Shown here one piece after another: positions 34,723-43,252 of a stretch of DNA of 64,000 nucleotides (its first letter is position 1; the number at the start of each line of letters is the position of its first letter). The notes beneath the pieces were generated by a model, which saw only the letters and a list, made by a program, of their open reading frames with translations, ran no database searches and was not told the origin of the DNA. The position numbers and the translations under genes are program-made. Origin of the DNA: an uncultured Schlesneria sp. (GTDB lineage Bacteria; Planctomycetota; Planctomycetia; Planctomycetales; Planctomycetaceae); assembly GCA_903904835.1 (NCBI GenBank), contig CAIVEI010000190.1:28084-92083 (forward strand), given 5' to 3'.

Positions 34723-37700
34723 TCACTGCGTCGATGTCGCCTTTTTTGTTAACTTCTCATCCAGCGACCGCTCGAATTCCAGCAGGTATTGGCTCTTGGG
34801 ACGATTGGCTTTGTCGGTGACCAGTTCCGTTGGTCGTGGCTGGCCTGGTTCGTTCAGTTGAATTCTCAATGTCGTTTCGGTCAGTTCGTAGATTCCTTCC
34901 ATGCGTGTTCCTGGCAACTCCGTTAACGGAGCGTCGGACCCGGCGCTTGCACCAGCGGATTGAGGTTGATACTTGAACAACGAAATTTGTTTAGGGCTTT
35001 TTGTCGCATCGAGTTCAAAACGAAACCCGGCAAACCCTTGAGAATTCCTTTCAAACCGAAAGTCGGTACCGTCGCGTTCCTCAAGCTGCATGTAACTTCG
35101 TTTGAACTCGGCAGTGGCACCTTCAGGGGCTTCTCCAGGGCTCATCGCCCGAAATCTCCAACGACCTGTGATAAACGTAAAGTCGCTCAAAAGATCAGGT
35201 TTTGGTTCGGATTCGGGGGCGGAGACGAATTTCGCCAACGCGTCGTCGACCCTTCCATAGAATTGTCCATCGAATTGAGCATCACGCGCCTTTTTTGGCG
35301 GAGCAATCAGACCAAGTTGCCTTAACAATGCGTATCCGTTCTGCCCGCGACCGATTTCGCCAATCGTCTGAATGATTTGACATCGTCGATAATGATGGCG
35401 AAACGTCTCGTCATTGGAGCGTTGATGGTAAACGTGATTAGCCTCATCCCGACGTTCTGCCTCAACCAGCTTCCATTCCTCAAGGAACAAATCAACAAGC
35501 AGCGGGACGGCAGGTTCGCCATGTGGTCCCAGCTTTCCAATTAAGTCGACAACTTCGGAACTCTTGCCAGCATGCTTCATCAGCCTCACCGCAAGATCGG
35601 GAGTTTCCGGAGCAGCTTTGATGAGATTCGAGACGATGATCTTCCACACACTGGCAATATTGTCGTTCATACCGCTGACAGTAACGGCTGGTCCGCCGTC
35701 CAACGCGAAGAATATCTGCGATTGCAAGGATTCAAAATCACTCAGCGGGCGTTTTGAATTTCGCCAGACGTTGCTCGCACCAGCCAGTAACCAACCTGTT
35801 CCTTTGACATTCGTTTGAATGACTTTCACCAATTCTGCGATGAGAACATCCGTACGTTCATTGGACAATGACTCGAACGCATTCGAGACCTTTTGAGCAA
35901 TCAGCTTACCTTGAAACTCTCGTCCAGCTTTGAAAGCAACATCGTCCTGAAGCGCGACGATCAGCTCCTCGGCAATCACCTCGGCAGGAAGTCGTTTCAG
36001 GGCAGTCCATCCGGCATTCCAGACAAGTTGCTGCTCTTTCTCGTCGCTGGATTCAAACAATGCCGTAGCGAGAAAGACCCCGTGTGCGATTCGGTGTTCA
36101 TCACGTGGATCAGCCAGCCGCGAACATGCCTCCATGCCGGTTGCCAGTTTTTCTGGCTTTCGTTCCGTCTCGAGCATCTTCAGCCAGTTCGAATACGGTA
36201 TCCCATCGAACGTCTTTTCGATGATGAGCGCTGGGTCGGAGGATGGTGACGGCGTGGACGCTGATGATTGCGCAATCGGGTTTTTCACCGACAAGTTTAA
36301 TACCGGGGCCGATGGTGCATTTTGTGATTTCGGTTTGGCTTCTTCAATCCGTTTGATGGCGGCGAGAATATGATCCCGGTGCACCAGCGGTCGCTGTATT
36401 GATGGGTCGTACACCGCGAAATGACGTTGAGATCCCCGATGTGCCGCTTCGGTATTGACGATCGATTTCAACTTGGGCAGGACACCTTTCGCCGGTTCTC
36501 CAATCTCCGCGAGAAGGTTGATCAGGTCGTCGCAATCGATACCCTGTGACTGTGGATCAGCTTCAAGCTTTTTCCAGCGTTCAGACAGTTCGTCGGAAAT
36601 GATCACAACAACTTCAGGCAATTTTTCCGCCAGATTACTGAACTGCGCCAACAGAAATACAGGCTGCCCATTCTCGAAGTTCGCATGTTGTAACGTTTCT
36701 TTGAAATAACCGAGCACTTCGTGAATGTGCAACCCGTTCTTATCAAGGCTTTCACCAAGTAAGCGGGCAGCAATTGCCTTTCGTTCGATTGAGGCGGAGT
36801 CTGAAAAAACACGTTCGGCGACAGGGATTAAATCGAGGTAGGTCGAGGAGGAATGTTCGGCAATACCAAGGATGTAATAAGTACACTCGACCACCCAATC
36901 GTCGTTTGACCTGTCTTTTTGAGCGATCTTTGTCAGAGAACTGACGATCTCACGGGAGCGTTGGCGAATTTCCCCATCAAACGCGTCCTTGTCGTGTTTG
37001 TCAAATTTGTCAAAATAGTAGTATCGAGGATGGTAGCTCGATCGTAATACCTCGATCGTTCCGTTTTGGACGATCGAAGCCAAGAAGGTCGTGAACAGCG
37101 ATCTGAAACCATCACTCAACTTCTGTGGCGGGATCTCATTCAACTCTGTCAGCAATTCGCCGATGACAACATTGCTCGGCATTTCTAAAAAAATCGCGGT
37201 CGCGAATTGCAAGATATTCTGGCTTTGTCCTTCTTCATTATCGGAAAGGTCCGATTGTGAACGACTCATCCTGATGATGGCTTTAACCAAGGTCTGTGGG
37301 TCGGCATCGGTGCTGAGATGACTCAACGCACGAAGAGCGTCCTTGATTTTTGCCTGGCTCCGTTCTGTTTTCAGCAGACTTAGCCACTGCGTGATGGTCT
37401 TTCCTTCGTAGGTTGGTTCAGGCGAATCGGTCGAATTCGGTAAGGCTGAATTTGTAACGATGTTCAATTCAAAGGCAGGATCTCTCGCTTCGGTTTGAGT
37501 CGAAGTTGATTCATCTTTCGTTTTCGTCGAGTCCCATTGCAGATTCGTGTCTGGATCAAGCAGGTCGCTCAATCGACGTTTCAGGACTTCGGTCTTATTG
37601 GCCTGGCGGGTGACCTGCATCAGTCGCAGTGAATCAACGCGGTTGCTTAATTGTTCGATCTCCCACTTGCGTTGCTTCTGCCGATACTCGAAATGTTCTT

Positions 37701-38076
37701 CGCAAAGCGATTCCAGTTCCTGACGCAGTTTCGCTTGCTCCGTGGCGCTTGCCTTCCGGAATTTCAAGGCGAGTTGCTTGGCACGGCGATCGAATTCGGT
37801 GTCCTGCACGTCGGCTGCTGATGTCTGTTCTGTGGTGTCCAGTGGCACAGATCTTTCAGTAACTAAGAACGGCGTTGTGTTTGGTTCACCGATTTTTGCA
37901 TCAGTTACCGACGGGTCGCTTGGCAAGCTTTCCAGTGGGGCTGCCACTGGACTATTGAAAAGCGTGACCCAAGGATTACGTTCCACCAGCGAAACCGCCA
38001 TGTGGATCGTGATGGCTGTCATCAGAATTAATCCGATCACGATCGCGTATCCACGTACGATTGTTTTTATGGGCAT
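34723..38076 (-). CDS. Large membrane-anchored HEAT-like repeat protein with C-terminal TIGR03067-like domain
   Basis: 1117 residues from ATG 38076 (MPIKTIVRGYAIVIG). A longer frame from 38148 only translates a 9-bp repeat into VPYVPF units and is rejected. One membrane helix (about 8-28) is followed by a charged coiled-coil region (about 90-180). Two similar helical blocks begin YEGKTITQWLSLLKTER (near 223) and FDGIPYSNWLKMLETER, each leading into HEAT-like repeats. The C-terminal 130 residues (LLSDFTFITGRWRF to LLEFERS) resemble the TIGR03067 planctomycete domain. The protein is probably a periplasmic scaffold. It lies downstream of the ECF sigma and zinc-finger kinase genes in the same direction, so it may be a target or partner of that module. 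Confidence 0.75.
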   Translation of the reverse strand: MPIKTIVRGYAIVIGLILMTAITIHMAVSLVERNPWVTLFNSPVAAPLESLPSDPSVTDAKIGEPNTTPFLVTERSVPLDTTEQTSAADVQDTEFDRRAKQLALKFRKASATEQAKLRQELESLCEEHFEYRQKQRKWEIEQLSNRVDSLRLMQVTRQANKTEVLKRRLSDLLDPDTNLQWDSTKTKDESTSTQTEARDPAFELNIVTNSALPNSTDSPEPTYEGKTITQWLSLLKTERSQAKIKDALRALSHLSTDADPQTLVKAIIRMSRSQSDLSDNEEGQSQNILQFATAIFLEMPSNVVIGELLTELNEIPPQKLSDGFRSLFTTFLASIVQNGTIEVLRSSYHPRYYYFDKFDKHDKDAFDGEIRQRSREIVSSLTKIAQKDRSNDDWVVECTYYILGIAEHSSSTYLDLIPVAERVFSDSASIERKAIAARLLGESLDKNGLHIHEVLGYFKETLQHANFENGQPVFLLAQFSNLAEKLPEVVVIISDELSERWKKLEADPQSQGIDCDDLINLLAEIGEPAKGVLPKLKSIVNTEAAHRGSQRHFAVYDPSIQRPLVHRDHILAAIKRIEEAKPKSQNAPSAPVLNLSVKNPIAQSSASTPSPSSDPALIIEKTFDGIPYSNWLKMLETERKPEKLATGMEACSRLADPRDEHRIAHGVFLATALFESSDEKEQQLVWNAGWTALKRLPAEVIAEELIVALQDDVAFKAGREFQGKLIAQKVSNAFESLSNERTDVLIAELVKVIQTNVKGTGWLLAGASNVWRNSKRPLSDFESLQSQIFFALDGGPAVTVSGMNDNIASVWKIIVSNLIKAAPETPDLAVRLMKHAGKSSEVVDLIGKLGPHGEPAVPLLVDLFLEEWKLVEAERRDEANHVYHQRSNDETFRHHYRRCQIIQTIGEIGRGQNGYALLRQLGLIAPPKKARDAQFDGQFYGRVDDALAKFVSAPESEPKPDLLSDFTFITGRWRFRAMSPGEAPEGATAEFKRSYMQLEERDGTDFRFERNSQGFAGFRFELDATKSPKQISLFKYQPQSAGASAGSDAPLTELPGTRMEGIYELTETTLRIQLNEPGQPRPTELVTDKANRPKSQYLLEFERSLDEKLTKKATSTQ

Positions 38077-38111
38077 TTGATTCCATTCTTTTTTGAAAAC
38101 CGACAGTAGAA

Positions 38112-38147
38112 ATGGGACGTATGGGACAAATGGGACGTATGGGACCA
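38112..38147. repeat. 9-bp tandem repeat, 4 copies
   Basis: Units atgggacgt, atgggacaa, atgggacgt and atgggacca lie end to end in the 104-bp spacer between the kinase gene and the HEAT-like gene. Read in the minus frame they give a spurious VPYVPF extension of the downstream protein. Confidence 0.85.
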
Positions 38148-38180
38148 AGAAGAAATCTGGGAGTTTCTTTGCTGTTGTTG

Positions 38181-39590
38181 TCAGAATTCGTAAGTTGATT
38201 TTGATTCCAGCTTCTGAAGACTACGGTCGATTTCGATGGCTTTTTGTTGGAATTCGTCATCCCAAACCGTGGCTTCTATGGGAACTTGGCCGACAGACGA
38301 ATCGGAATTCAATCGATTCGTTTTTAATCCTAAAGGCTGGGTGATCGCCCAAAGCCCCGTAGCGAAGACCATCAGGCTAATCGCAGCCAATCCGACAGCA
38401 AATTTGGTCCACGGAACAGGTTGATTACTTTGCCGATGATGTTTGGTCAGTTCAACGACCTGGGTTGGTAATGGAACCAGTGTTGGCTCCTGAACATGGG
38501 CCAGGCAACCCTTTAATTGTTCAGCCACAGTTTTGGCATTTTCGAATCGCTGCGATGGTTTTTTCGAGTGTAACTTCTCGATGAACGATTCCAGCCAGAA
38601 GGGTACATTGGGGTTAATCTCACGAAGCGGACGTGGCGTGTCTTCACAAACTCGGCGAAGAACTCCCATGGTGGTCTCCGCTCGGAACGGCGAATGTCCG
38701 GCCAGCAGCGTATACAACACCGTTCCCAGGCTGAACAGATCGGTACGGTGATCGATCTGCTCGCCATGTGCCTGTTCCGGTGACATGTATTGAGGTGTCC
38801 CAGCGATGACTCCGCTTTGTGTTAAGCTGGCATCGTCGGCAGCTCGGGCGAGTCCAAAATCGGTCAACAACACTCGTTCGACGTTTCGTTCAAGCAGAAT
38901 ATTACCTGGCTTGATATCCCGATGTACCAGACCTTGAGCATGCGCCGCCGCGAGTCCTTCGGCAACCTGCTGGCCGATCCGCAGAACATCGACGACCTCG
39001 AATGCCCCTTGCCGGTTCAACCGCTGTTGCAGCGATTCACCAGGGACAAACGGCATCACAAGGTACGGGGGATGATGTTGCCCATCCACCGCATAGATCG
39101 CCACAACATGTTGATGAACCACCGCCGCAGCTGCTTGAGCTTCCCGAGCGAACCGGCGCCTTGCTGCAGCACTCGTCGCACAATGTGGATGCAACACCTT
39201 GACCGCAACATAACGATTGAGTTCGTGATCATACCCTTTCAGGACGATCCCCATCCCGCCACAGCCGATCCATTCGAGAATCTCAAATTCGCCGAGTCGA
39301 CCGAGCATCGCGGGATTGTCGGATGGGGCAAGAAAATCGAGTGGAATATTCGGCGGCGAATTATCCGCTGGTTCATGAGATGACCAGACCCCGTTCGAAT
39401 CCGATTCTGCCGAAAGTGCGTCGCGAGTCCCCTGCCACCAGCTTTCGTCTGCTGCGAACGATTCCAGTTGCCGCCGACAGACTTCGCACGTCCCGACGTG
39501 CTGCGTCACGTCAGTCTCGACCGACGGTTCGAGTTCGCCGTCCAGCAGTTGACGCAGACGATCGCGATCGCAATTTGACAGGGATGGCAT
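38181..39590 (-). CDS. Ser/Thr protein kinase with N-terminal anti-sigma-type zinc finger
   Basis: 469 residues. Residues 1-50 match a zf-HC2 anti-sigma zinc finger with the H-x3-C-x2-C signature (H31, C35, C38, in QHVGTCEVCRRQL). The kinase domain spans about 101-365: IGCGGMGIVLKG, lysine K131, catalytic LVHRDIKPGN (D225) and DFG at 244-246. A membrane helix follows near 404-425 (TKFAVGLAAISLMVFATGLW) with a short outer tail. The ECF sigma gene ends 15 bp upstream, so this should be its cognate anti-sigma factor, with release controlled by phosphorylation. That mechanism is inference; the architecture is known among planctomycete ECF groups. Confidence 0.92.
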   Translation of the reverse strand: MPSLSNCDRDRLRQLLDGELEPSVETDVTQHVGTCEVCRRQLESFAADESWWQGTRDALSAESDSNGVWSSHEPADNSPPNIPLDFLAPSDNPAMLGRLGEFEILEWIGCGGMGIVLKGYDHELNRYVAVKVLHPHCATSAAARRRFAREAQAAAAVVHQHVVAIYAVDGQHHPPYLVMPFVPGESLQQRLNRQGAFEVVDVLRIGQQVAEGLAAAHAQGLVHRDIKPGNILLERNVERVLLTDFGLARAADDASLTQSGVIAGTPQYMSPEQAHGEQIDHRTDLFSLGTVLYTLLAGHSPFRAETTMGVLRRVCEDTPRPLREINPNVPFWLESFIEKLHSKKPSQRFENAKTVAEQLKGCLAHVQEPTLVPLPTQVVELTKHHRQSNQPVPWTKFAVGLAAISLMVFATGLWAITQPLGLKTNRLNSDSSVGQVPIEATVWDDEFQQKAIEIDRSLQKLESKSTYEF

Positions 39591-39605
39591 GTTTCTGTTC
39601 TCGAT

Positions 39606-40202
39606 TCAATCTTTACGTACCGACGTCACCTGTTCACGTAGCCGTTTCATCACCCGGCTGCGGGACACATAAATCACTCCGATCACCACGCCCAACTCCT
39701 TGGCAACATCCGCCGGTTCGCGGCCTTCGACAGCCGTCTGCCAGAACGCCTTCCATGTCGTCTCCTGAAATTCCGGCCGGATTTGCTCCGCCGCCCAGCG
39801 AAAAATCTGACGTTCTTCTTCCCGGTCGTAAAACACAGACTCTTCAGTATGTGGATCTGGCCGTTCGTCCAACCATCGTTTCAGATCGCTATCGCCGCTT
39901 CCACGCGGATGCCGCGATTGACGGATCAGGTAATTCACCACCAGGTTTCGAGTGATCGTCGACAGCCAACCACGAAACGAACCTCGCTCGGGATCAGTTT
40001 CCCAGCGACCGATCGCACCCGCCACGGACATCAGCACTTCCTGAGTCACCTCCCGTGCGTCGGCATCCTGGATGCCACGCCGGCGTGCGAGTCGAAAAAT
40101 CAGCGGCTGATAGATCTGCAGAAACTGGTCCCACGCCGATCGATCTCGCGGATCGCGAAGCCTCAGCAGCAAACTCGCCCGAGTTTCGGGGACCGGTGTC
40201 AT
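39606..40202 (-). CDS. ECF-type RNA polymerase sigma factor
   Basis: 198 residues. Region 2 is visible as AWDQFLQIYQPLIFRLARRRG and ADAREVTQEVLMSV with FRGWLSTITRNLVVNYL (residues about 22-100). Region 4 is the helix-turn-helix TAVEGREPADVAKELGVVIGVIYVSRSRVMKRLRE (about 155-190; the first 20 residues are the first helix and turn). It directs RNA polymerase to specific promoters. It is the first gene of a unit with the zinc-finger kinase (15-bp gap) and the large HEAT-like protein. Autoregulation from the spacer at 40203-40585 is likely but not shown. Confidence 0.95.
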   Translation of the reverse strand: MTPVPETRASLLLRLRDPRDRSAWDQFLQIYQPLIFRLARRRGIQDADAREVTQEVLMSVAGAIGRWETDPERGSFRGWLSTITRNLVVNYLIRQSRHPRGSGDSDLKRWLDERPDPHTEESVFYDREEERQIFRWAAEQIRPEFQETTWKAFWQTAVEGREPADVAKELGVVIGVIYVSRSRVMKRLREQVTSVRKD

Positions 40203-40585
40203 TTCCGTTTCTCGTTGGATTTTGTGACGACATGAATTTGCAAATCAGACGGATACAGATACCACAACGACCGGCGGAGAATCTTGCACAGCGATCAGAA
40301 CTTTTTTTGAATTTTGACACAAATTGAACGGACTAAAAACCAAACCCCACCTCCCCTGCGGAGGTGGTAAACGGGCCTTTGCCCTCGGAATTTACGGTAA
40401 ATCGTATCGTTGAATGGTCGCCGTGCTGGTGCAAATGCCCGTTAACCACCGCCGCAGAGACGGTGGGGTTTCGGCGAAAACCCCCTTGCAGACTGGAAGA
40501 AACGATTGTTTGCCGCGATTATCTGAGTTTTCCATTGAGACCGATTCGATGATTCGGTCTGTTCCCTACAAATATTGGCGGCAAC
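40203..40585. other. Divergent promoter spacer containing the REP-like pair (383 bp)
   Basis: Spacer between the ECF sigma gene (minus) and the hydrolase gene (plus). Both promoters should lie here. Its central third is taken up by the inverted pair of 39-bp elements at 40342-40471. No gene is seen. Confidence 0.55.
40342..40471. repeat. Inverted pair of 39-bp REP/BIME-like palindromic elements
   Basis: The arm 40342-40380 and the reverse complement of 40433-40471 agree at 33 of 39 bases. Each arm also folds alone: the left as ccacctcc/ggaggtgg with a 5-nt loop, the right with the matching stem. One stem position changes T:A to G:C between arms and another C:G to T:G, so pairing is kept. This looks like a bacterial REP pair (BIME), as mobilised by RAYT transposases. 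No such transposase is in the window. Confidence 0.8.
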
Positions 40586-41470
40586 GTGGCGTTTCCTGGA
40601 TACGACTTCGCATCACATTTCACCGAGATCGACGGCTTGCGGATGCATTATCTCGATGAAGGGCAGGGCGACACCGTCGTCATGCTGCACGGCAATCCGA
40701 ACTGGTCGTACTACTACAGAAACCTCGTCAAAAGTTTGCGAGACCGTTATCGCTGCCTGGTCCCCGATCACATCGGCTGCGGACTGTCCGATAAACCGGG
40801 CGATGATCGGTACGAGTATTCGCTGGCTCGTCGCGTGGCAGATTTGGGCAAATGGCTCGATCACTGCGAAGCCACCGACAACCTGACACTGGTCGTCCAC
40901 GACTGGGGCGGGATGATCGGTATGGCATATGCCACCGAACACCCCGAACGAATTCGTCGGCTGGTAATCCTCAACACGGGTGCGTTTCACCTTCCAAAGA
41001 CGAAACCAGTCCCCTGGCAATTGAAACTTGCCCGCAGCCCGTTAGGAGCACTCCTCGTTCGCGGCTTCAACGCGTTCAGTCGGGGAGCAGTCAAATCCTG
41101 CGTGACACGTAAACCGATGTCGAAACAAGTCGGTGACGCCTATTGCGCGCCATACGATTCGTGGTCGAATCGCATCGCTGTCCATCGATTCGTGCAGGAT
41201 ATCCCCCTGAAGCCGAGTGATCGGGGCTATGATCTGATTACCAGGGTCGGAAGCCGGCTTGAGCTTCTAAAATCAGTCCCGATGTTCATCGGCTGGGGCG
41301 ACAAAGATTTCGTCTTCGACGAACATTTTCTGAAAGAATGGCTCGTACGATTTCCCAACGCCGAACTACATCAATACCCAGACTGCGGCCACTACATCCT
41401 GGAAGACGCCAGCGACGAACTGATCCCACTCATTGCCAAGTTTCTGGATACGCATCCGATCGCGCGGTAA
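40586..41470 (+). CDS. Alpha/beta hydrolase, haloalkane dehalogenase/OleB-like
   Basis: 294 residues from a GTG. The nucleophile is Asp: VVHDWGG with D106 and W107; the oxyanion/halide-binding motif HGNPNWS (N38) and the C-terminal catalytic His in DCGHYILED are present. These are marks of the haloalkane dehalogenase group, which also includes OleB (beta-lactone decarboxylase of long-chain olefin synthesis). The OleB-type motif HGNPxWS-YYRN favours the latter, but oleA, oleC and oleD are not in the window, so the reaction stays open. No signal peptide. It is a single-gene unit. Confidence 0.8.
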   Translation: MAFPGYDFASHFTEIDGLRMHYLDEGQGDTVVMLHGNPNWSYYYRNLVKSLRDRYRCLVPDHIGCGLSDKPGDDRYEYSLARRVADLGKWLDHCEATDNLTLVVHDWGGMIGMAYATEHPERIRRLVILNTGAFHLPKTKPVPWQLKLARSPLGALLVRGFNAFSRGAVKSCVTRKPMSKQVGDAYCAPYDSWSNRIAVHRFVQDIPLKPSDRGYDLITRVGSRLELLKSVPMFIGWGDKDFVFDEHFLKEWLVRFPNAELHQYPDCGHYILEDASDELIPLIAKFLDTHPIAR

Positions 41471-41722
41471 GTCTTCGTTGAACTAAGAATGAAAAACCTG
41501 CTTGAGTGATGAGATCAAAAAACGAAGAACCAAGAGGTTTCGAACACTAATCTTCGCTAATTTACGCTAATAAGAAAATGCGATTGGCCAAAATGCATGA
41601 AAGCCAGTCTTTCGGCCAAGGCCCCAAGTTACGACTCATTTTTCTCAAGAATTGCCAATACCACGAAACCCGCGGAAGGTTGCTTTCGAACATTGCCCCA
41701 TTCATGAACGCGAGCATTAAAA

Positions 41723-42811
41723 TCAGTTGAAGAGGAAGTGGCAGATGTCTCCGTCTTGCATGATGTAGCTTTTGCCTTCGACTCGCAGTTTGCCGGCGGA
41801 GCGGATTTCTTTTTCGCTTTTGTAGGTTTCGAGGTCGGCGAGGGTATAGACTTCGGCTCGAATGAACCCTTTTTCAAAGTCGGTGTGGATGACACCGGCA
41901 GCTTGAGGGGCCGTGGCACCGATGGGGATCGTCCAGGCCCGGACTTCCATTTCTCCAGCGGTGAAATAACTTTGCAGACCGAGTACCCGGTATGCTTCGC
42001 GAGCCAGAGCGGCGAGGGCTGGTTCTTCCAGACCGGCTCCGGCGAGCATTTCAGCTCGGTCCGCTTCGTCCAGTTCGGCAATCTCTGCTTCGAGCTTGGC
42101 ACAGACGGGGACGACTGAGGCGCCGACCTTGCTGGCAAAATCGCGTACTTGCTGGACGAGTTTCCCTTTCCCTTCAAGATCATTTTCATCGACGTTGGCG
42201 ACGTACAGAATTGGCTTGGCGGTCATCAGGCCGTAGCTGGCGACGACTTTCGATTCGTTTTCGTCGAACTCCATTTTTCGCAGGGGCTGATCGGTTGCCA
42301 GATGATCCAGACATTTCTTGATGACTTCAACACGCATCTTGGCGTCTTTGTCACCGCTCTTGGCTGTTCGTTCGGCTTTGGAGAGTGAATTTTCCAGTGT
42401 CTGAATATCGGCCAGCATCAATTCGATTTCGATTGTTTCGATGTCTGAGACCGGATTGACGGCTCCTGTCACGTGGATGACATCGGGATCTTCGAAACAG
42501 CGAACGACTTGAAGGATCGCGTCAACTTCGCGGATATGTGTGAGGAATTTATTTCCCAGTCCTTGCCCTTCGCTGGCTCCTTTGACGATCCCGGCGATAT
42601 CGACCAGTTTCAGGGCAGCGGGGACCAGTTTTTTCGGAACGATGTGCTGGCTGATTCGTCGCAAACGGTCATCGGGAACGCTGACAACCCCTTCGTTCGG
42701 TTCGATGGTGCAGAAAGGGTAATTCGCACTCTGAGCGGCCTTGGACATGGTGAGTGCGTTAAACAGAGTGCTTTTGCCAACGTTCGGCAAACCGACGATT
42801 CCAGCTTCCAT
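41723..42811 (-). CDS. ychF: Redox-regulated ATPase YchF (Obg-like)
   Basis: 362 residues, normal length. The G-domain has P-loop [14 protein letters not shown] (8-21), switch region [32 protein letters not shown] (G3) and a non-canonical NVDE (in place of NKxD), which explains the ATP preference of the family. A coiled-coil insertion (about 130-200) and a C-terminal TGS domain (about 280-362, ending [20 protein letters not shown]) complete it. YchF binds ribosomes and is linked to stress response. Monocistronic in this context. Confidence 0.97.
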   Translation of the reverse strand: MEAGIVGLPNVGKSTLFNALTMSKAAQSANYPFCTIEPNEGVVSVPDDRLRRISQHIVPKKLVPAALKLVDIAGIVKGASEGQGLGNKFLTHIREVDAILQVVRCFEDPDVIHVTGAVNPVSDIETIEIELMLADIQTLENSLSKAERTAKSGDKDAKMRVEVIKKCLDHLATDQPLRKMEFDENESKVVASYGLMTAKPILYVANVDENDLEGKGKLVQQVRDFASKVGASVVPVCAKLEAEIAELDEADRAEMLAGAGLEEPALAALAREAYRVLGLQSYFTAGEMEVRAWTIPIGATAPQAAGVIHTDFEKGFIRAEVYTLADLETYKSEKEIRSAGKLRVEGKSYIMQDGDICHFLFN

Positions 42812-42990
42812 AATACCGCGACAACCTTTGCGAGAAATTTTCAGGAGTGTACGAAGCGTTGTTCCAGGTCAATCATCACGAAACCAACGTAATTCGACGC
42901 GGAATTGATATCAAACCGCCGAGCCAAAGTCACGCAGTGCGGCGGGTAATGCCAAGAGCCGAATATGAAAACGGATGAAATGCAAATGCG

Positions 42991-43162
42991 GATCACGAAA
43001 GCACGAAAGTACGAAAACACGAAAAAATGCGAGGAAATGCAATAAAGAAGTTGTGAGTTAACAGAATCGGATACCTTGATTCGGGAATGCCGCTGGCCTT
43101 AACACTTCTTATTGAATTTCCGTCTTTTTCCCTCTTTTTCGTACTTTCGTGTTTTCGTGATC
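42991..43162. repeat. 27-bp inverted repeat built of CACGAAA/TACGAAA words
   Basis: The arm 42991-43017 (gatcacgaaagcacgaaagt...) and the reverse complement of 43136-43162 differ at one of 27 positions, with 118 bp between them. Each arm is itself a series of degenerate 8-bp words (acgaaa). Similar AT-rich words occur near 41545, 45910 and 55070. Confidence 0.8.
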
Positions 43163-43242
43163 CTCTGCCGTCTTCCTCTTCGTATTCCGCTGGCCAAGCG
43201 GCCTGCTGCGTCGTACATTAATTAAAGAGATTTCCGTCATTC

Positions 43243-43248
43243 GGAGAG
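43243..43248 (+). promoter_or_regulatory. Ribosome-binding site for the GTG start of the DUF1501 gene
   Basis: GGAGAG, 4 bases before the GTG at 43253. It supports the non-ATG start. Confidence 0.65.
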
Positions 43249-43252
43249 TCCC

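Larger units (their letters stand above)
42812..43252. other. Spacer with a 27-bp inverted repeat (441 bp)
   Basis: Divergent spacer between ychF (minus) and the 706-residue DUF1501 gene (plus). It carries the inverted repeat at 42991-43162. A 64-codon minus frame at 43109-43303 is a translation of this repeat and not a gene. Confidence 0.5.

Noticed and set aside
38077..38148. Longer N-terminus for the HEAT-like protein (start at 38148)
   Set aside because: The added residues only translate the 9-bp repeat; the ATG at 38076 leads directly into a membrane anchor.
41629..42189. 186-codon minus-strand frame overlapping ychF
   Set aside because: Out-of-frame with the clear YchF coding sequence and rich in Lys/Ser/Pro; a shadow.
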